DNA of 64,000 nucleotides from Hirsutella rhossiliensis (lineage: Eukaryota; Ascomycota; Sordariomycetes; Hypocreales; Ophiocordycipitaceae): assembly GCF_020360975.1 (NCBI RefSeq), contig NW_025408669.1:1736001-1800000 (forward strand). Direction: 5' to 3'. Below, one piece after another: positions 40,952 to 51,938 of the stretch (the first letter of the stretch is position 1; each line of letters begins with the position of its first letter). The translations under genes were made by a program, and so were the position numbers. The notes under the pieces were generated by a model. That model saw nothing but the letters and a program-made list of their open reading frames with translations, ran no database searches and was not told the origin of the DNA.

Positions 40952-43900
40952 ATGTTTTCGACACTCTCCGGAGCGGCGCGCGCGTCGGCGTCGGCCGCCA
41001 ACGGTTTCGGCAGCCGCGAGCCCAATGCATTTGGCCAAGATGGTGCGAGCGCCGGGAGCCTGCAAAGGAAAAACAAGCGGAGGCCACGCCACTCGGATGC
41101 GAACCAAAACGACGGCGACCGCGGAGTTAACCCGTTCAGCCCCAAGAACGCGGATCGCGGCGACGGCGGCAGGCAGAATTCGAAACGGGGCGGCCCAGAG
41201 AAGAAAGGCCCGGACGGCAGCAACCGCTCGAGGCATCGCCTCGCTCCAAAGTGGCAAGCTCTTCAGGATGTCACAGGTCCAGACGAGTCCCTACAAAGCT
41301 ACAGCTCTACTGACGAATCGTCCCCCCCTCCCTTGAGAATGACGCCCCCCCGATCCGACGACCCTTTTGCGAAGCGCATTTACGACAAGCTTCGCAAGGA
41401 TGGAATCTCCCCGCCGCAATGGCCTGACAAGCCCGGGGACGCCAACAGCTCGTACGAAATGACGCAGTTCCGAGAACTTCACGAGGTATATCGACGCAAA
41501 GCCCGGGCATCCCTCACGAGGGCTGGCTTGATTGACGATCCCGAAAAGCGCAAGCGGCTGAGCGACGCCATCGAATTCAAGGGAGTCTGCGAGGACATGT
41601 GTCCCGAGTTTGAGAAGATCACCCGCATCACCGAGCATGATGTCAACAAGCCGGAAAGAGACCGCTCCACGGGCGTCACGCGTGTGCATATGATGGTCAA
41701 GAAACTGGCCCGCTCTGCTGCTGGTCAAGAAGCTCCTCTGCCCATGGACGTTCGCTCAGTTTCTGCCCTCCGACGTTCGCTCGACTACCTGATTGACGTG
41801 GTCCTGCGCCGCGACGAAAACCTCTCTTCCGTCCACCCCTTTCTCTGGGACCGCACGAGGGCCATTCGACGCGACTTTGCCTTTTTCTCTTCCATGACGG
41901 AACAGGAAATCAAGACTCAGGTCTATGTCCTCGAAAATATTACCCGGTTTCACGTCACGTCTCTCCACCTCTTATCCCGACCCGACCAAGAGGAGGACAA
42001 TTTTGTGGAACAGCAAGAGCTTGAACAGCTTGGAAAGACGCTCCTCTCGCTGCGAGACCTCTACGACGACTGCAATGAGCAGGGTATCCAGTGCCAAAAT
42101 GAGGCCGAATTTCGAGCATACTACCTTCTCTTCCACGGCCGCGATCCAAGCATCCTTGAAACCTTGCAGCGACAGTGGAAGCCGGACCTGTGGCGCGACT
42201 CGGATGACGTGAGGACGGCTGTGTCTTTGGTCGAAGCTCTGCAGAGCACCCAAGAGTTCATCGGGTCGAGGAAAGAAGGCGACGCCGGCCCGCTGCTTGC
42301 CGCCTCAGGCGCTCAGCTGTCCTACTTCCGCATCGTCGAGGACGCCAATGTTTCGTACACCATGGCTTGCTTTGCAGAATGCCACTTTCCGCACCTTCGG
42401 CGGTCAATACTGGCAACTGTGAAGCGTGCTCTAGCCAGGCCCAAAAACCCGGTCCAGGACGTAACGACTGCAGCACTCAACGAGTTCCTCCGGTTCGACA
42501 CTGTCGAAGAAGCCGTCCAATTTGCCCAGCTGCACCGCTTGGACTTTACGCCCGAAGAGCTGAACCCTACGAACAGGGGTAGCCAGTCCCTCATGTTGAC
42601 TGATCGAACCCCGTTACCCCACGTCAGGTTGAACCATCAGTTCTCCCAGAGTTTGGTTGAGAGGAAGAGAGGCCAGGCGCCCCTTCCGAGTCTCATCCAC
42701 TCCACCGTGTTTGAAAACACGAGTCTTCCACAAGATGCGCGCAATGGAGTTAAGAACGAAGGCAGCCTCTTTGTGCCAGAAGACCAGGAGCCTGAGGTGG
42801 AACCGTCGTCAGAGAATCCACCTACGGAGCTGGGCGGTTCCTCGAACGCAGGAGCATCCGCACAAACACCGCCATCTTCCTCACTCAAGTCGCGCAAAGT
42901 TTCTCCTCCCAAACTCCCATTTGTAATCGAATCAGGTACGTGCCTTTGGGCGGAAGAGAATAGCGGGATGCTGTCAAGCCATGGAAAGTCACTCATTGCT
43001 AAATCGATGCTAGACACAGACGATGATGATGCGCCGAATGGTTCGGCCACTCCCCGGCCGCAACAGCAAAGCAATCCATTCGCGGTAAAACCAAATCCCT
43101 TTGGCGGCTCAGCGTCTGGGTCTGCTGCAACTCCCAAAGCCCCGTCCAAGCTTCCAACGTTTGAGGAGGTCAAGGCCATGGATGCCGGCAATTTCTTATC
43201 CAATATGCCGAAGCCTAGGCGCACCGGTGCCTTCAATCAACCTGGTGGCGGCGGAGGGTCATCTGATGGCTCGCAATCCGCCAAGCCAAACCCCTTTGCC
43301 TCGCGTTTGCAGCTCCCTGGTCTGTCTGGCGAGAACAAGTCGGCCATGGCAGGTGCACCAAAGCCAAACCCGTTTGCCTCTCTGTCTGGATCCAGTACCG
43401 GCGGAAATACAACGACAGGGAACACGGCAGAGGCAAAGACGAACCCCTTTGCCGGAGCAGTTCAACTCGCCAGTAATGCAACGACGAATGGGAATACAGT
43501 GTCGGGAAATGCGTTGCTCATGAAGCCGAATCCGTTCGGCCCCGTGTCTGAGTCTAGCGGTAGCCAGGCGCCTCAAGCCTCAAGCCTCGGCTTGGGCTCG
43601 GGTCAAGCCAAGCCAAACCCATTCGCATCACTCTCTTCGCCTGGAAGCAGCGCAGCGATACCACCGGCGAATGCTCCTTCGGCATTGTCTGGAGTACCCA
43701 GTGGTAGCAAACCCGCTGAGCCTCTTGCACCAGCTGCGCTTGGCCAGCCCAATGGTGCAGGGGCGATCCCCGGGTTTGGACCGGCCCTGGGTGGGCAGAA
43801 CGCATCGCCGCAGATCGCCACGCCGTCAGCAGTCACCATTCACGGTCAAACCAATGTGCTCGGCGTTCCCGCTGCGGCTTCACCGATGCCTTTCGGGACG

Positions 43901-45487
43901 TCGCCTACCGCCATCTCGTCGGCAAGCCAACCCACAACGATTGAACCACAGGGCACGGCAAATGACAGTCTTGCAGTGCAGTCGCCCATTGCCGCCGTCG
44001 GCGGCGAGCAAATCCAGCAATTCGCGACCTCCGAGAGTGTTCCGCCACTCACCGCCGTGTCAGGAGTGCCTCCAGTTTCTCTAGGCGGGAAGGGAACTGA
44101 TGCGGCCACCACACCAGCCGCCCATCCCCTATCAGCAGAGGCCGCAGAGCCTGTCCCTGCCCCTCCGCCGCGAAACTTGCTTGGCGATCTCAACAGGTGG
44201 TATGTTAAGGGGGACAACGGGCTCGTCGAAGATTTCATAATCGATTCCATCAGTCGGATCACCAAGGATGCCTTCGACACATTCGAACAGGAAGCAGAGG
44301 AGCAGCAACGCCTCGAAGAAGAAGAGCGCGTCAATGCAGAAGTTGAGACGTTTCGAGTCTACAACCTACGCTTGAAATTCTTTTACCGCTGGAAACGAAA
44401 CGCCAGGGAGAAACGCCTGCGTGAGGTGAGACGAAAGGGCCGAGAGGAGATGCGAGCATTTTACGCAGCGCGACGTGCCGCCGAGCGCGACGCAAAAAAG
44501 GCGACGGCCGACGCGGAAGAGCGTCGAACCGGGTCAGCCGCTCCGAACAGACCAGAGGAATTTATGAACATGGTCAAGTCGAAGAGAACGAGCAATCGCG
44601 AGGCAAGGGTATCTTTGCTCGCCAGCGGGGTTTTGTCCGGCATAGCCCAGGAACGAGAGGCGGCCAAGATGATCGTCAACGGCGGCTCCATATCGTCAGA
44701 CTGCTCGCAGTCAATCAGCAGCCAGTCACTTGAGCTTTCTCTAGCCCCAGCCAAGGAGGGCCCCAAGACGCGCGCATTACGAAAACTTTACTTTGGCCAG
44801 CCCGAGAGGTTTCGACGCTCACTGCCGTCCATGTCGAGTAACAGAGACACCCCGGATGACACGAATCGTCCCAGCAACGCGTCGTCGCGCTGGAGGCTGA
44901 AGGCCATGGGGATCGTGCAGCTACCCGACGGCACAGCCGTGCCCGAGTCTTTGGCGAATGAAATGGCATCCAAGATGCCTCGGCATCCACGATCGGCGGC
45001 GTCATGGACAGCTCGACGGGTCTCGGCCACTGACGCAATCGAGGCCGGGTTACAACGCTTCATACCATCATCAACCACGCGGGATGGGTCAAGCATGAGC
45101 GCCGCCGAGAGCAGTCCGCCGACCAACAAGAGGAAGAAGCCTTCGGGCCAAGATAAAGACATCCCGATGAGCGGCAGTGCGGAGGGAAGCGCCAATAAGC
45201 GAATCATGAGCTCCACGGAGAAGGCCCGCCTGGAACCCGCAGCGGAGACGTCGCTGATGAACAAGAGGAAGCGGTCCGCAAGCGACGACAACGAGGAGAC
45301 GAGAGAGAATGGCGAGACGGAGGGAAACTCGCACAAGCGAATCATGAGCGATGCCGAGAAGATCCGAACGGAGCTCAGAGCCCTCCGGGCCGAGCTGGAG
45401 GAAGGGACCGAATGGTTCAGGGCTCAGTACCAAAGGTTTCGAAGCGAATCCGAGACGGGAACACCCTGGTACGATGACAGCATGTAG
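40952..45487 (+). CDS. SAC3: SAC3/GANP-family mRNA export scaffold (TREX-2)
   Basis: The frame from ATG 40952 is open for 1,511 codons. A probable 78-nt in-frame intron (42936-43013) would reduce this to 1,485 residues. The SAC3/GANP domain begins near residue 205 with GVCEDMCPEFEKITR and runs to about 520 (DENLSSVHPFLWDRTRAIRRD, QEIKTQVYVLENITRFH), matching the Sac3 core. Residues of about 700-895 carry seven NPF motifs, mostly as KPNPF. From about 1110 a basic coiled coil follows (KGREEMRAFYAARRAAERDA), and the C-terminus is Lys-rich. Sac3 is the scaffold of TREX-2 (with Thp1, Sus1, Cdc31) at the nuclear pore basket and couples transcription to mRNA export. It lies between LTV1 and CBF5. 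Confidence 0.9.
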   Translation: MFSTLSGAARASASAANGFGSREPNAFGQDGASAGSLQRKNKRRPRHSDANQNDGDRGVNPFSPKNADRGDGGRQNSKRGGPEKKGPDGSNRSRHRLAPKWQALQDVTGPDESLQSYSSTDESSPPPLRMTPPRSDDPFAKRIYDKLRKDGISPPQWPDKPGDANSSYEMTQFRELHEVYRRKARASLTRAGLIDDPEKRKRLSDAIEFKGVCEDMCPEFEKITRITEHDVNKPERDRSTGVTRVHMMVKKLARSAAGQEAPLPMDVRSVSALRRSLDYLIDVVLRRDENLSSVHPFLWDRTRAIRRDFAFFSSMTEQEIKTQVYVLENITRFHVTSLHLLSRPDQEEDNFVEQQELEQLGKTLLSLRDLYDDCNEQGIQCQNEAEFRAYYLLFHGRDPSILETLQRQWKPDLWRDSDDVRTAVSLVEALQSTQEFIGSRKEGDAGPLLAASGAQLSYFRIVEDANVSYTMACFAECHFPHLRRSILATVKRALARPKNPVQDVTTAALNEFLRFDTVEEAVQFAQLHRLDFTPEELNPTNRGSQSLMLTDRTPLPHVRLNHQFSQSLVERKRGQAPLPSLIHSTVFENTSLPQDARNGVKNEGSLFVPEDQEPEVEPSSENPPTELGGSSNAGASAQTPPSSSLKSRKVSPPKLPFVIESGTCLWAEENSGMLSSHGKSLIAKSMLDTDDDDAPNGSATPRPQQQSNPFAVKPNPFGGSASGSAATPKAPSKLPTFEEVKAMDAGNFLSNMPKPRRTGAFNQPGGGGGSSDGSQSAKPNPFASRLQLPGLSGENKSAMAGAPKPNPFASLSGSSTGGNTTTGNTAEAKTNPFAGAVQLASNATTNGNTVSGNALLMKPNPFGPVSESSGSQAPQASSLGLGSGQAKPNPFASLSSPGSSAAIPPANAPSALSGVPSGSKPAEPLAPAALGQPNGAGAIPGFGPALGGQNASPQIATPSAVTIHGQTNVLGVPAAASPMPFGTSPTAISSASQPTTIEPQGTANDSLAVQSPIAAVGGEQIQQFATSESVPPLTAVSGVPPVSLGGKGTDAATTPAAHPLSAEAAEPVPAPPPRNLLGDLNRWYVKGDNGLVEDFIIDSISRITKDAFDTFEQEAEEQQRLEEEERVNAEVETFRVYNLRLKFFYRWKRNAREKRLREVRRKGREEMRAFYAARRAAERDAKKATADAEERRTGSAAPNRPEEFMNMVKSKRTSNREARVSLLASGVLSGIAQEREAAKMIVNGGSISSDCSQSISSQSLELSLAPAKEGPKTRALRKLYFGQPERFRRSLPSMSSNRDTPDDTNRPSNASSRWRLKAMGIVQLPDGTAVPESLANEMASKMPRHPRSAASWTARRVSATDAIEAGLQRFIPSSTTRDGSSMSAAESSPPTNKRKKPSGQDKDIPMSGSAEGSANKRIMSSTEKARLEPAAETSLMNKRKRSASDDNEETRENGETEGNSHKRIMSDAEKIRTELRALRAELEEGTEWFRAQYQRFRSESETGTPWYDDSM
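42936..43013 (+). other. Probable in-frame intron hidden in the SAC3 ORF
   Basis: GTACGT at 42936 and a TAG acceptor at 43011-43013, with GCTAAAT about 15 nt upstream, bound exactly 78 nt without a stop. Removal joins VIESG to DTDDDD as VIESDTDDDD. Retention would insert 26 residues. Confidence 0.65.
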
Positions 45488-46302
45488 CCGGCGTTGGGGG
45501 ATGCATTTGCCCAGCGGGGCGACTATGATTTTTTCTTGCCGCTTGGCAGAAAGCGAAACCTTTTGTTGCCCTTTCTTTTTGAAGCGGCCCTTTTTGTGTT
45601 TGATAGTTACGGGCTCGTCAGATACCCCACAGAGTTGGATGGCAAAGTGCGGCAGCGGTTGGGTGGAAGGAAGCTGGCTCCTACGAGGTGGCCTCTTTGA
45701 GCGGTCGAGATTCCAGCCTCGCCCTCCTTTTGTTTGCCTGAGCCTTGTGTGCGCGAGACAGGGAAATGGGGGTGGAAGTAGGGAGGCACAGAGAAAGCGC
45801 GTGTGTGTATTTAGGATTGAGAGTTTCTGAAGATGAGAGAAGCCTGCGCGGGCTTGGACGCAGCAGAGGAAATACAGACTGCTTGTCGTCACTAATGTGG
45901 CGTCTGATGAGACATGCGCACATCCGAGCCCAAGTCAGACAGAAGGGATACTGGACTGTTTCTCCTCCCGGCCACGTCGAATCATTTAGACCAGCATGTA
46001 GCATCTTGTTCGCCAGACTCCAGACTTTGGGGGGGACATGACGATGCCCTCTAGACATACGGGCAGCTATCCAGATCGAGCAGAGACACAAAGGCGTTTG
46101 ACTGCCCACACGGCGTTGGATGGCCTTGCCTCCTCGAGCCAATAACAGCTTTTCTTATCTTCTTTCAACACCAAAAAAACGCCAAGTTCCAGAGCCAAAG
46201 GAAAAAATGAACATATGATACAGCGTCCGCGTATCCACACAAATAACAGGGAATGCCCTCCCCCTTGTCCAGCCGCTACGCCGCCGCCATGAACCCGGAC
46301 CC
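45488..46302. other. Convergent intergenic region SAC3 / CBF5
   Basis: An 815-bp stretch of 3' flanks. A Lys-rich antisense frame near 45500-45640 is noted among the rejected items. No gene is supported. Confidence 0.45.
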
Positions 46303-48007
46303 TCAGTCGCTGTCGTCGTCGTCCGCCGCCTCTCCCTTGGCCGACTTCTTGGCCGCCTTGGCCGCCTTCTTCTCAGCCTTCCGTCGTTTGCGCTCCGCCT
46401 TTTCGTCGGGCGTCTCGCCCTCGTGCTTCTTCCGCTTCTTCTTGTCGCCGTCCTCGGTGGCGGGCGTCTCGGGCTTTGAGATGTCCATCTTGGTTACGCT
46501 CGAGTCCTCGGTCTGCTTCTTGGGAGTGCTGACGACGGCAGCGGCAGCGGCAACGGCAGAGTCGTCGGCCGCGCTGTAGTCCTTGTACTCTGAGGACCAC
46601 TTGGCTGGGGTGGCATCGTTGGCCCGGCCAAACTTGTCCAGCTTGCCGCTGGCCTTGAGCTTCTTCTTCTCCTGGGCCACAGGGCCGAGACCCCATCGTC
46701 TTGGGTACAGGTCGCGCTCCATGATGCATCGCTTGACCTTGGCAACAACGCCATGGTCGCACGTCGACATCTCCACGGTGGACATCTGGGCGATGCCCAG
46801 CGCAATGGCCTCTCCCTTGGTGGTCATCAAGACGACCTCCTCGTGATGCTCAATGGCAGCCTCTAAATATCTTCGTCAGTCACCGTCTCCGCAGAGAATT
46901 GCAAAGGAAAGGGGAGTGCGAACCGTAGCGCAAAAGGCCGGGAAGCATGAGCTTGGCACCGTAGCACACGGCGTTGACGGCGCTGTCCTTGACGACCAGT
47001 CGCTTGTACGTGGTCAAGAGAGTCTCAAGCGGGGAGATGACCTTGCGCAGGTAGGTCTCGTCACGCGTGTTGTCCATTGTCCACTGCGCGTCGAGCACGT
47101 CGTGCAGGGTGACAAGCTGCTTGGACTCGTCCATGGCACCGCTTCGCACACGTCGCAGCTCCTGCATGTGGGCGCCGACGCCGAGCAGCAGGCCCAAATG
47201 GACGCAGAGGGTCCGGATGTAGGTGCCGGCCTCGCAGCTGACCCAGAAGACGCCGAGGTGGCGGTCGTTGTCGAACTCGATGAGCTTGCTCTCGTGAATG
47301 GTACGGATACGGAGCTGTCGCTTGACGGCCGAGATGAGGGGAGGACGCTGGAAGAGGGCGCCGGTGAGGGTCTCCAGGGCGCGGGCAAACTGCGCCTGGC
47401 CACCGGGCACCTTGTCGTGGAGGCGGATGATGCAGACGTACTCCTTGCCGGCGCCCTGCTGCGACTTGACAAGGCGGGTCGCGCGATCGATGCAGACAAT
47501 CAGGCAGCCGGTGACCTTGGGGTCGAGGGTACCGCTGTGGCCGGTCTTTTCGACACTGTTTTTGGAGCGCGAGAGCGTCAGGGACTGCCGTGGCTTGGTG
47601 AAGAAGAAGGTCTACAGGCAGGGACACGTACCGGAGGATGCGCTTGACCCAAGCGACGACCTCGTGGCTGGACGGGTTGGAGGGCTTGTCGAGGTTGATG
47701 ACGCCAGAGCTAATGTACGACTTGAGGTCGCGCTTCAACGGAGCGCTTCCATTGGGGATCGGGGTGAAATGTCCCGTCCGCACGAGCACTGGTATGCGGT
47801 AGAGAGAAAGAAGCCGTCAGCACAAACACATCCAGCCACGATCCCCAAACGGCAGCCAAAGAGCTGATACTGAGACATTGGGCACTCACGCCTGTCGTAG
47901 TTTTTGAGGAGCAGCGGCCACGAGCTCGTATCAAGGGCTGGAGTCACAGCCTGAGGCTTGATGCTGTACTCCTCGTCCCCCTTCTTCTTGACAATGTCCA
48001 TTGTCAT
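46303..48007 (-). CDS. CBF5: H/ACA snoRNP pseudouridine synthase (dyskerin)
   Basis: The four exons in transcript order are 48007-47890, 47788-47632, 47555-46924 and 46862-46303, giving 488 residues. Donors are GTGAGT, GTACGT and an atypical GTTCGC. The N-terminus has [20 protein letters not shown]; the TruB catalytic motif is [12 protein letters not shown], with Asp near residue 103. [12 protein letters not shown] and [11 protein letters not shown] follow, then the PUA domain ([20 protein letters not shown]). The tail is the usual Lys/Glu-rich KKE-type extension ([23 protein letters not shown]). Cbf5 modifies rRNA and snRNA in the nucleolus, guided by H/ACA RNAs. Yeast Cbf5 has 483 residues. 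Confidence 0.97.
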
Positions 48008-48615
48008 CTTGTGCAAAGGGACAAAGTCGTGCAAAATTTACCCGGGGCTTTGCGGGAAGAAGTATGCGCTCGTGTGGGAGAGAGTAGACGAGAGCAATTC
48101 TCGCCGGCTTGAGGTGATGAGAATATTCGCTTCCTGCCCGGTATTTGGAGGTGGGAAAGCTTTTTTTTTTCAGTCCCCCAAAAAGTCGGCTTCGTGTGGG
48201 GTCCTGAGGCTTTGCGGTGCTGTGGCGCCAGCAGCGAGCTAGTCCGGCCCGGGCTAGGGAATCGTTGAGCTCGCCAGCCACGCTGCATGCACCGCCACAG
48301 ACAAGCTTTGGTTCTTCTCCATGTCCAGGATCGAGTCCTCCAGCTCGTCTGTCTCGACCATCCGTCCGCATATTTCATTTGTGCTACCAAGTATAACTGC
48401 ATTATTCCGTTTGTAAACAACAAAAGCCAACCACATAAACCCAGGTCCAAAAGCACGTCCTTGCCTGTTCGGCACAAGGACAGAGAGCGAGGCACACAAC
48501 TCCTAAACACCACGCAGATTATCATGGGATTCATCAGCGGCCCGATCCGCCCGCGGTAGCCCGCACGTTCCGCACAAAGCCATTATTCGTCAGTCATGAT
48601 TGCCCACAGTCCATC
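48008..48615. promoter_or_regulatory. CBF5 promoter and 3' flank of the next gene
   Basis: An AT-richer stretch with no supported gene. A minus-strand frame at 48254-48499 was considered and rejected. Confidence 0.45.
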
Positions 48616-50068
48616 TCAGATGGCACTGCCGGAATTGGCGTCGGCCTCGCTCAAGGCGTACTGCCTCGGCAGGCTGTTGCTGGTCCTCCCGAAGCCGGGG
48701 TGGCAGAGCACCGGCGCCTCGGTCCTCGGGACTCCTGCGTCTTCCCTGGGTCTGCTGCTTCCGGCGCTGTCGACCTGATGCATTTCGTAGGCTTCTTGCC
48801 TGACCTTTCCCTTACCCTCTGACGGCGACGCCGTGCTCTGTGCACCGGCACCGTCGTCGTCGCCGAGCGCAACGCCAATATCTTGGGTGATGCCGAGTGC
48901 GGCCAGGGGCATATGCGTGCTCGGACTGTTACGAGCGCTGACGGGGCTATTGTACTGGCTCGAGTAGGGCGAAAAATATCTCGGATAAGCATTCTCGGTG
49001 CTGACAGTCATGGGCGAGTCGTCCCATCCTCGCAAGGGCTGTTGGCTAACAGGCGTGTCGTCCCATCCTCTGGACGGCCTTGGCTGGCTCATGGGCGCAT
49101 CCGGCTTCTCCCCCTGCCCGTTGGGTGCGGGCCATCCCCTCTGCACGTACTTGGCCTCGAGCCTTCGCAGGTAGGCCCTTCTCCTGCGTTTGCCGTTGAG
49201 GACGATGGCGCATCCAAGAATCGTGAGAAGGAGCACGAGACCGCCGACAGCAATGCCCACCTTGGCGCTCAAGTTGAGGGGCCCTTGGTCGAACCAGTTG
49301 GGGTCGACGGCGACCGTTGGTGATGGGGCCGTGACGTTGACGTAGTCTGAGGAGAATACGTTGCCTTCTAGGCCGAGGCCGATGCCGGGCGCTGGGCGCT
49401 GTTCACAGCCAGCCTCAAGAACTGTGACAACTGCGACGAGGAGCGTGTCAGCAACCGAAGGCGAGAGCACGGCAAGGGCCCGTGGGGGGTCGGATGAGGT
49501 GCCTCACAGTTTGCGAGGTGGAAGCTTTCCGCTGCCTGCAGGCATTCCGTGCACCCCCTGTAGTCGACGTTTATATCCATGGGCCACCGCTGGCAGTACT
49601 CGTAGCTCTTGTACGTTGACGACAGATTCTTGTACTCGATTGCGTTGAGAAAGGGTCCACAAGCCTTGCTGGTAATGCACGGGTTGTTGACGAGATTCTC
49701 GTTGATGGGTACGCCAAACAGGCAGTACGATACGGCGTATCGCAGGTTGTCTGGGGAAATGGTCAGGGGCGCACAGGGAGGGGTCGCAGCAACAGGCCGC
49801 ATCCCGGGCGGTCACGGAACATACAAAGCACGGACTGGACGTCGCTCTGGTTGTTGTGGAAGTAGCCGCTTCCCATCTCGCACTCGACGCAGCCCTGGAA
49901 GAGCTGGGCGGCGGCGCCCGAGGGGCCGGCCTCGTCGCAAACGATGTCTGCGGTTGAGGTCGAGTCAAGGACATTGCCGCAGCTGGTCGAGCACGGTGAG
50001 CCGGGAGTGACGAGGATGGCGTGGGCGGCGGGCAGGGCGACGGCGAGCGTCGTGGACAGGCGCAACAT
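48616..50068 (-). CDS. Cysteine-rich single-pass membrane protein, paralogue A
   Basis: The three exons in transcript order are 50068-49825, 49750-49508 and 49430-48616, giving 433 residues. Both introns are phase 1. ATG 50068 starts a signal peptide (MLRLSTTLAVALPAAHA); an earlier in-frame ATG would bury it. The ectodomain has 12 cysteines: TPGSPCSTSC, then VC, GCVEC, YCLF, NPC, AC, YC, GCTEC and EAGC. It repeats a C-x2-C element twice and carries N-glycosylation sequons. A helix follows (VGIAVGGLVLLLTILGCAIV), then the stop-transfer KRRRR and a Ser/Pro-rich tail of about 200 residues with a repeated GWDD(T/S)P. It looks like a surface sensor or receptor-like protein. I do not recognise a named family; some fungal homologues may be labelled LPXTG-domain proteins. 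Paralogue B lies at 54102-55731. Confidence 0.8.
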
Positions 50069-51938
50069 GGCGGCAGAGGGCCTGGTTGAGGGTGATGAAT
50101 GGGACGTGGCTAGCATTGAGCTGGGGGATGAAGGGTGAAGAAGCAACCGAGATGACGACGAGCTGTTGCATGCCCCTCGGCGGCGTGACGGACGGTGAGG
50201 GTTGCGGAGAGGTTATACATGCATACATCTGTTGCCGGAGACGGCCGACAAGGGGTGTGTGATGGGGTTGCGGCTGGACGGAGTAGCGTCGTGGTGCCCG
50301 TTGAACAAGGAGGATGAGGGAGGAGGGGGGGGGGGGTCAGACGGAAGAGAGAGAGAGACAGAGAGAGAGAGATGTTCGCTTATCACAGAGGTGCCTGCCC
50401 GCTGGCTGTGTACTTGACGCGGTATAGGACGATGTATGGCCACGCATGTATCCGTCGTAGTCAGCGGCCCATAACGTTATTACAGCACTCAACGGCACTC
50501 AACGGCACTCAACGGCACCCAACTTACATCGGTGCTGGAGCTTGCTTGGCAAGGAGCAAGGGGCCCCGAGTTGGCACATCACATATTACACCACTGTATG
50601 TACACACACGGAGAGGTACCTATAGGCATACACGCCTACTACCTTAGTACCTTGTTAGGTACCTAGTTAGGATAGGTAGCATGGCAAAAGACGACCGCGT
50701 GCCTACAGTAGTGCCCATCTTCAAGGCCAAAGCGGCCCGAGCCCCGACAAGGTCATCGGCGAGAGAGTGCTTGCTTCCAATGCGGTTGGCTCGTCCGTCG
50801 GCCGCTAACGAGGTGCGTCGCTCCAATCAGCCATCCTCAACGCTTGCATTCGTCACTTCCGGGCGCTTAATGCCAACGCCACATTGATGAGTTCCCGTCC
50901 CGACTCCAATTTTCCCCGCATCCTTCCAGCCTTTCTGTGCCGTGCAGCAGACTGTAGGCCTGGTAAAGCAAAAGTCTCCCTATATCAGCCGTCACCTAAG
51001 AATCCTCGCCGTGTCATGTGGTTGGTGCCGTGTCCCTGTTCCACTCCTCGCTCGCACCGCATGGCAGCAACAACCGCATCCGACAGCGTTGCCTCGACAT
51101 GCACCATCAAAGCACTGGGCGCCAGATTGGCCTCACTGATTGGGTCGCACGGCCAGTTGCCATGCGGGGTCGTGATGCTTCCCTCTCCCCAACGGCCAGC
51201 CCGTGAGTGCCCCATCAGGAATTGGAGTGCCCATCAGTTTGCTCAGGGGTCTCAGTGGCAGCATCAACGTTTGTTTTCCCACACTGGGCCATCACTTTCG
51301 AGTGACCAAATTGAGCACAAGCAGTCTGGAACCACTTCTTTCAAGAGCCTGTATCTAGTAGCCGCCGTGTGAAACCCTATCGCTCCAAATTGGGCCACGA
51401 GCCTTCACATGGGCACTGCTGGGTGGCTCAGATATCATGTCTCCGCGGGGTCAGGGGCCAGACCGGACGGACAGTCCATGTTCAGACCTCCAAATCATTC
51501 AGTTTTGTGGAGCAGGACGACCGCTCCAACATCTCTGATGCCACGCTCATGGGATTTTCAGGAAGACCCGGGTGCGGCAAACTGTAACATGAGTTACGAA
51601 TCGCCAGCCAAAGGCGTTGGTGTGTTGGTGTCGCCCGTGTCTGGAGGGTCCAGTAGGATTGCTCCTCGACGCCGACTCCCAACGGTGTGAACCAGGGATG
51701 GCTGTCGCCTACCATTCTTTGGTTCCTGCCTTTTTCCATCACTGGGTGGAACATCTGTGAAGAGGCTTTGTGCTGGAGACGGTGACTGCTTCAGCCGCGT
51801 GTTGGCTGAAGCTACAGTATCGTCTCACAACTCTGATCAAGAGCTTTCTTGACCTGGCTTTGCTGAGCGAGTCGATGAGAATGGGCGTTCTGCATCGCTA
51901 GATTACCTCGACGGCAAAGTACCGTGTTGCCCGCATTC
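50069..51938. promoter_or_regulatory. Intergenic region between paralogue A and NTA1
   Basis: No supported gene in 1.87 kb. It contains a G-run and GAGA tract near 50320-50372, a 10-bp tandem repeat (50483-50520), and a TAGGTACC-rich islet at 50615-50680. Confidence 0.45.
50483..50520. repeat. 10-bp tandem repeat
   Basis: AACGGCACTC is repeated about three and a half times, with the last copy reading AACGGCACCC. Confidence 0.9.

Noticed and set aside
45500..45640. Lys-rich minus-strand frame (IKHKKGRFKKKGQQKV) after SAC3
   Set aside because: The frame continues antisense into SAC3 and into low-complexity sequence. No start, splice site or family match was found.
48254..48499. Minus-strand ORF ending in SVAVHAAWLASSTIP, upstream of CBF5
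   Set aside because: It looks protein-like, but it lacks an ATG, its third codon positions are A/T-rich unlike the neighbouring genes, and attempts to add an upstream exon gave no convincing splice.
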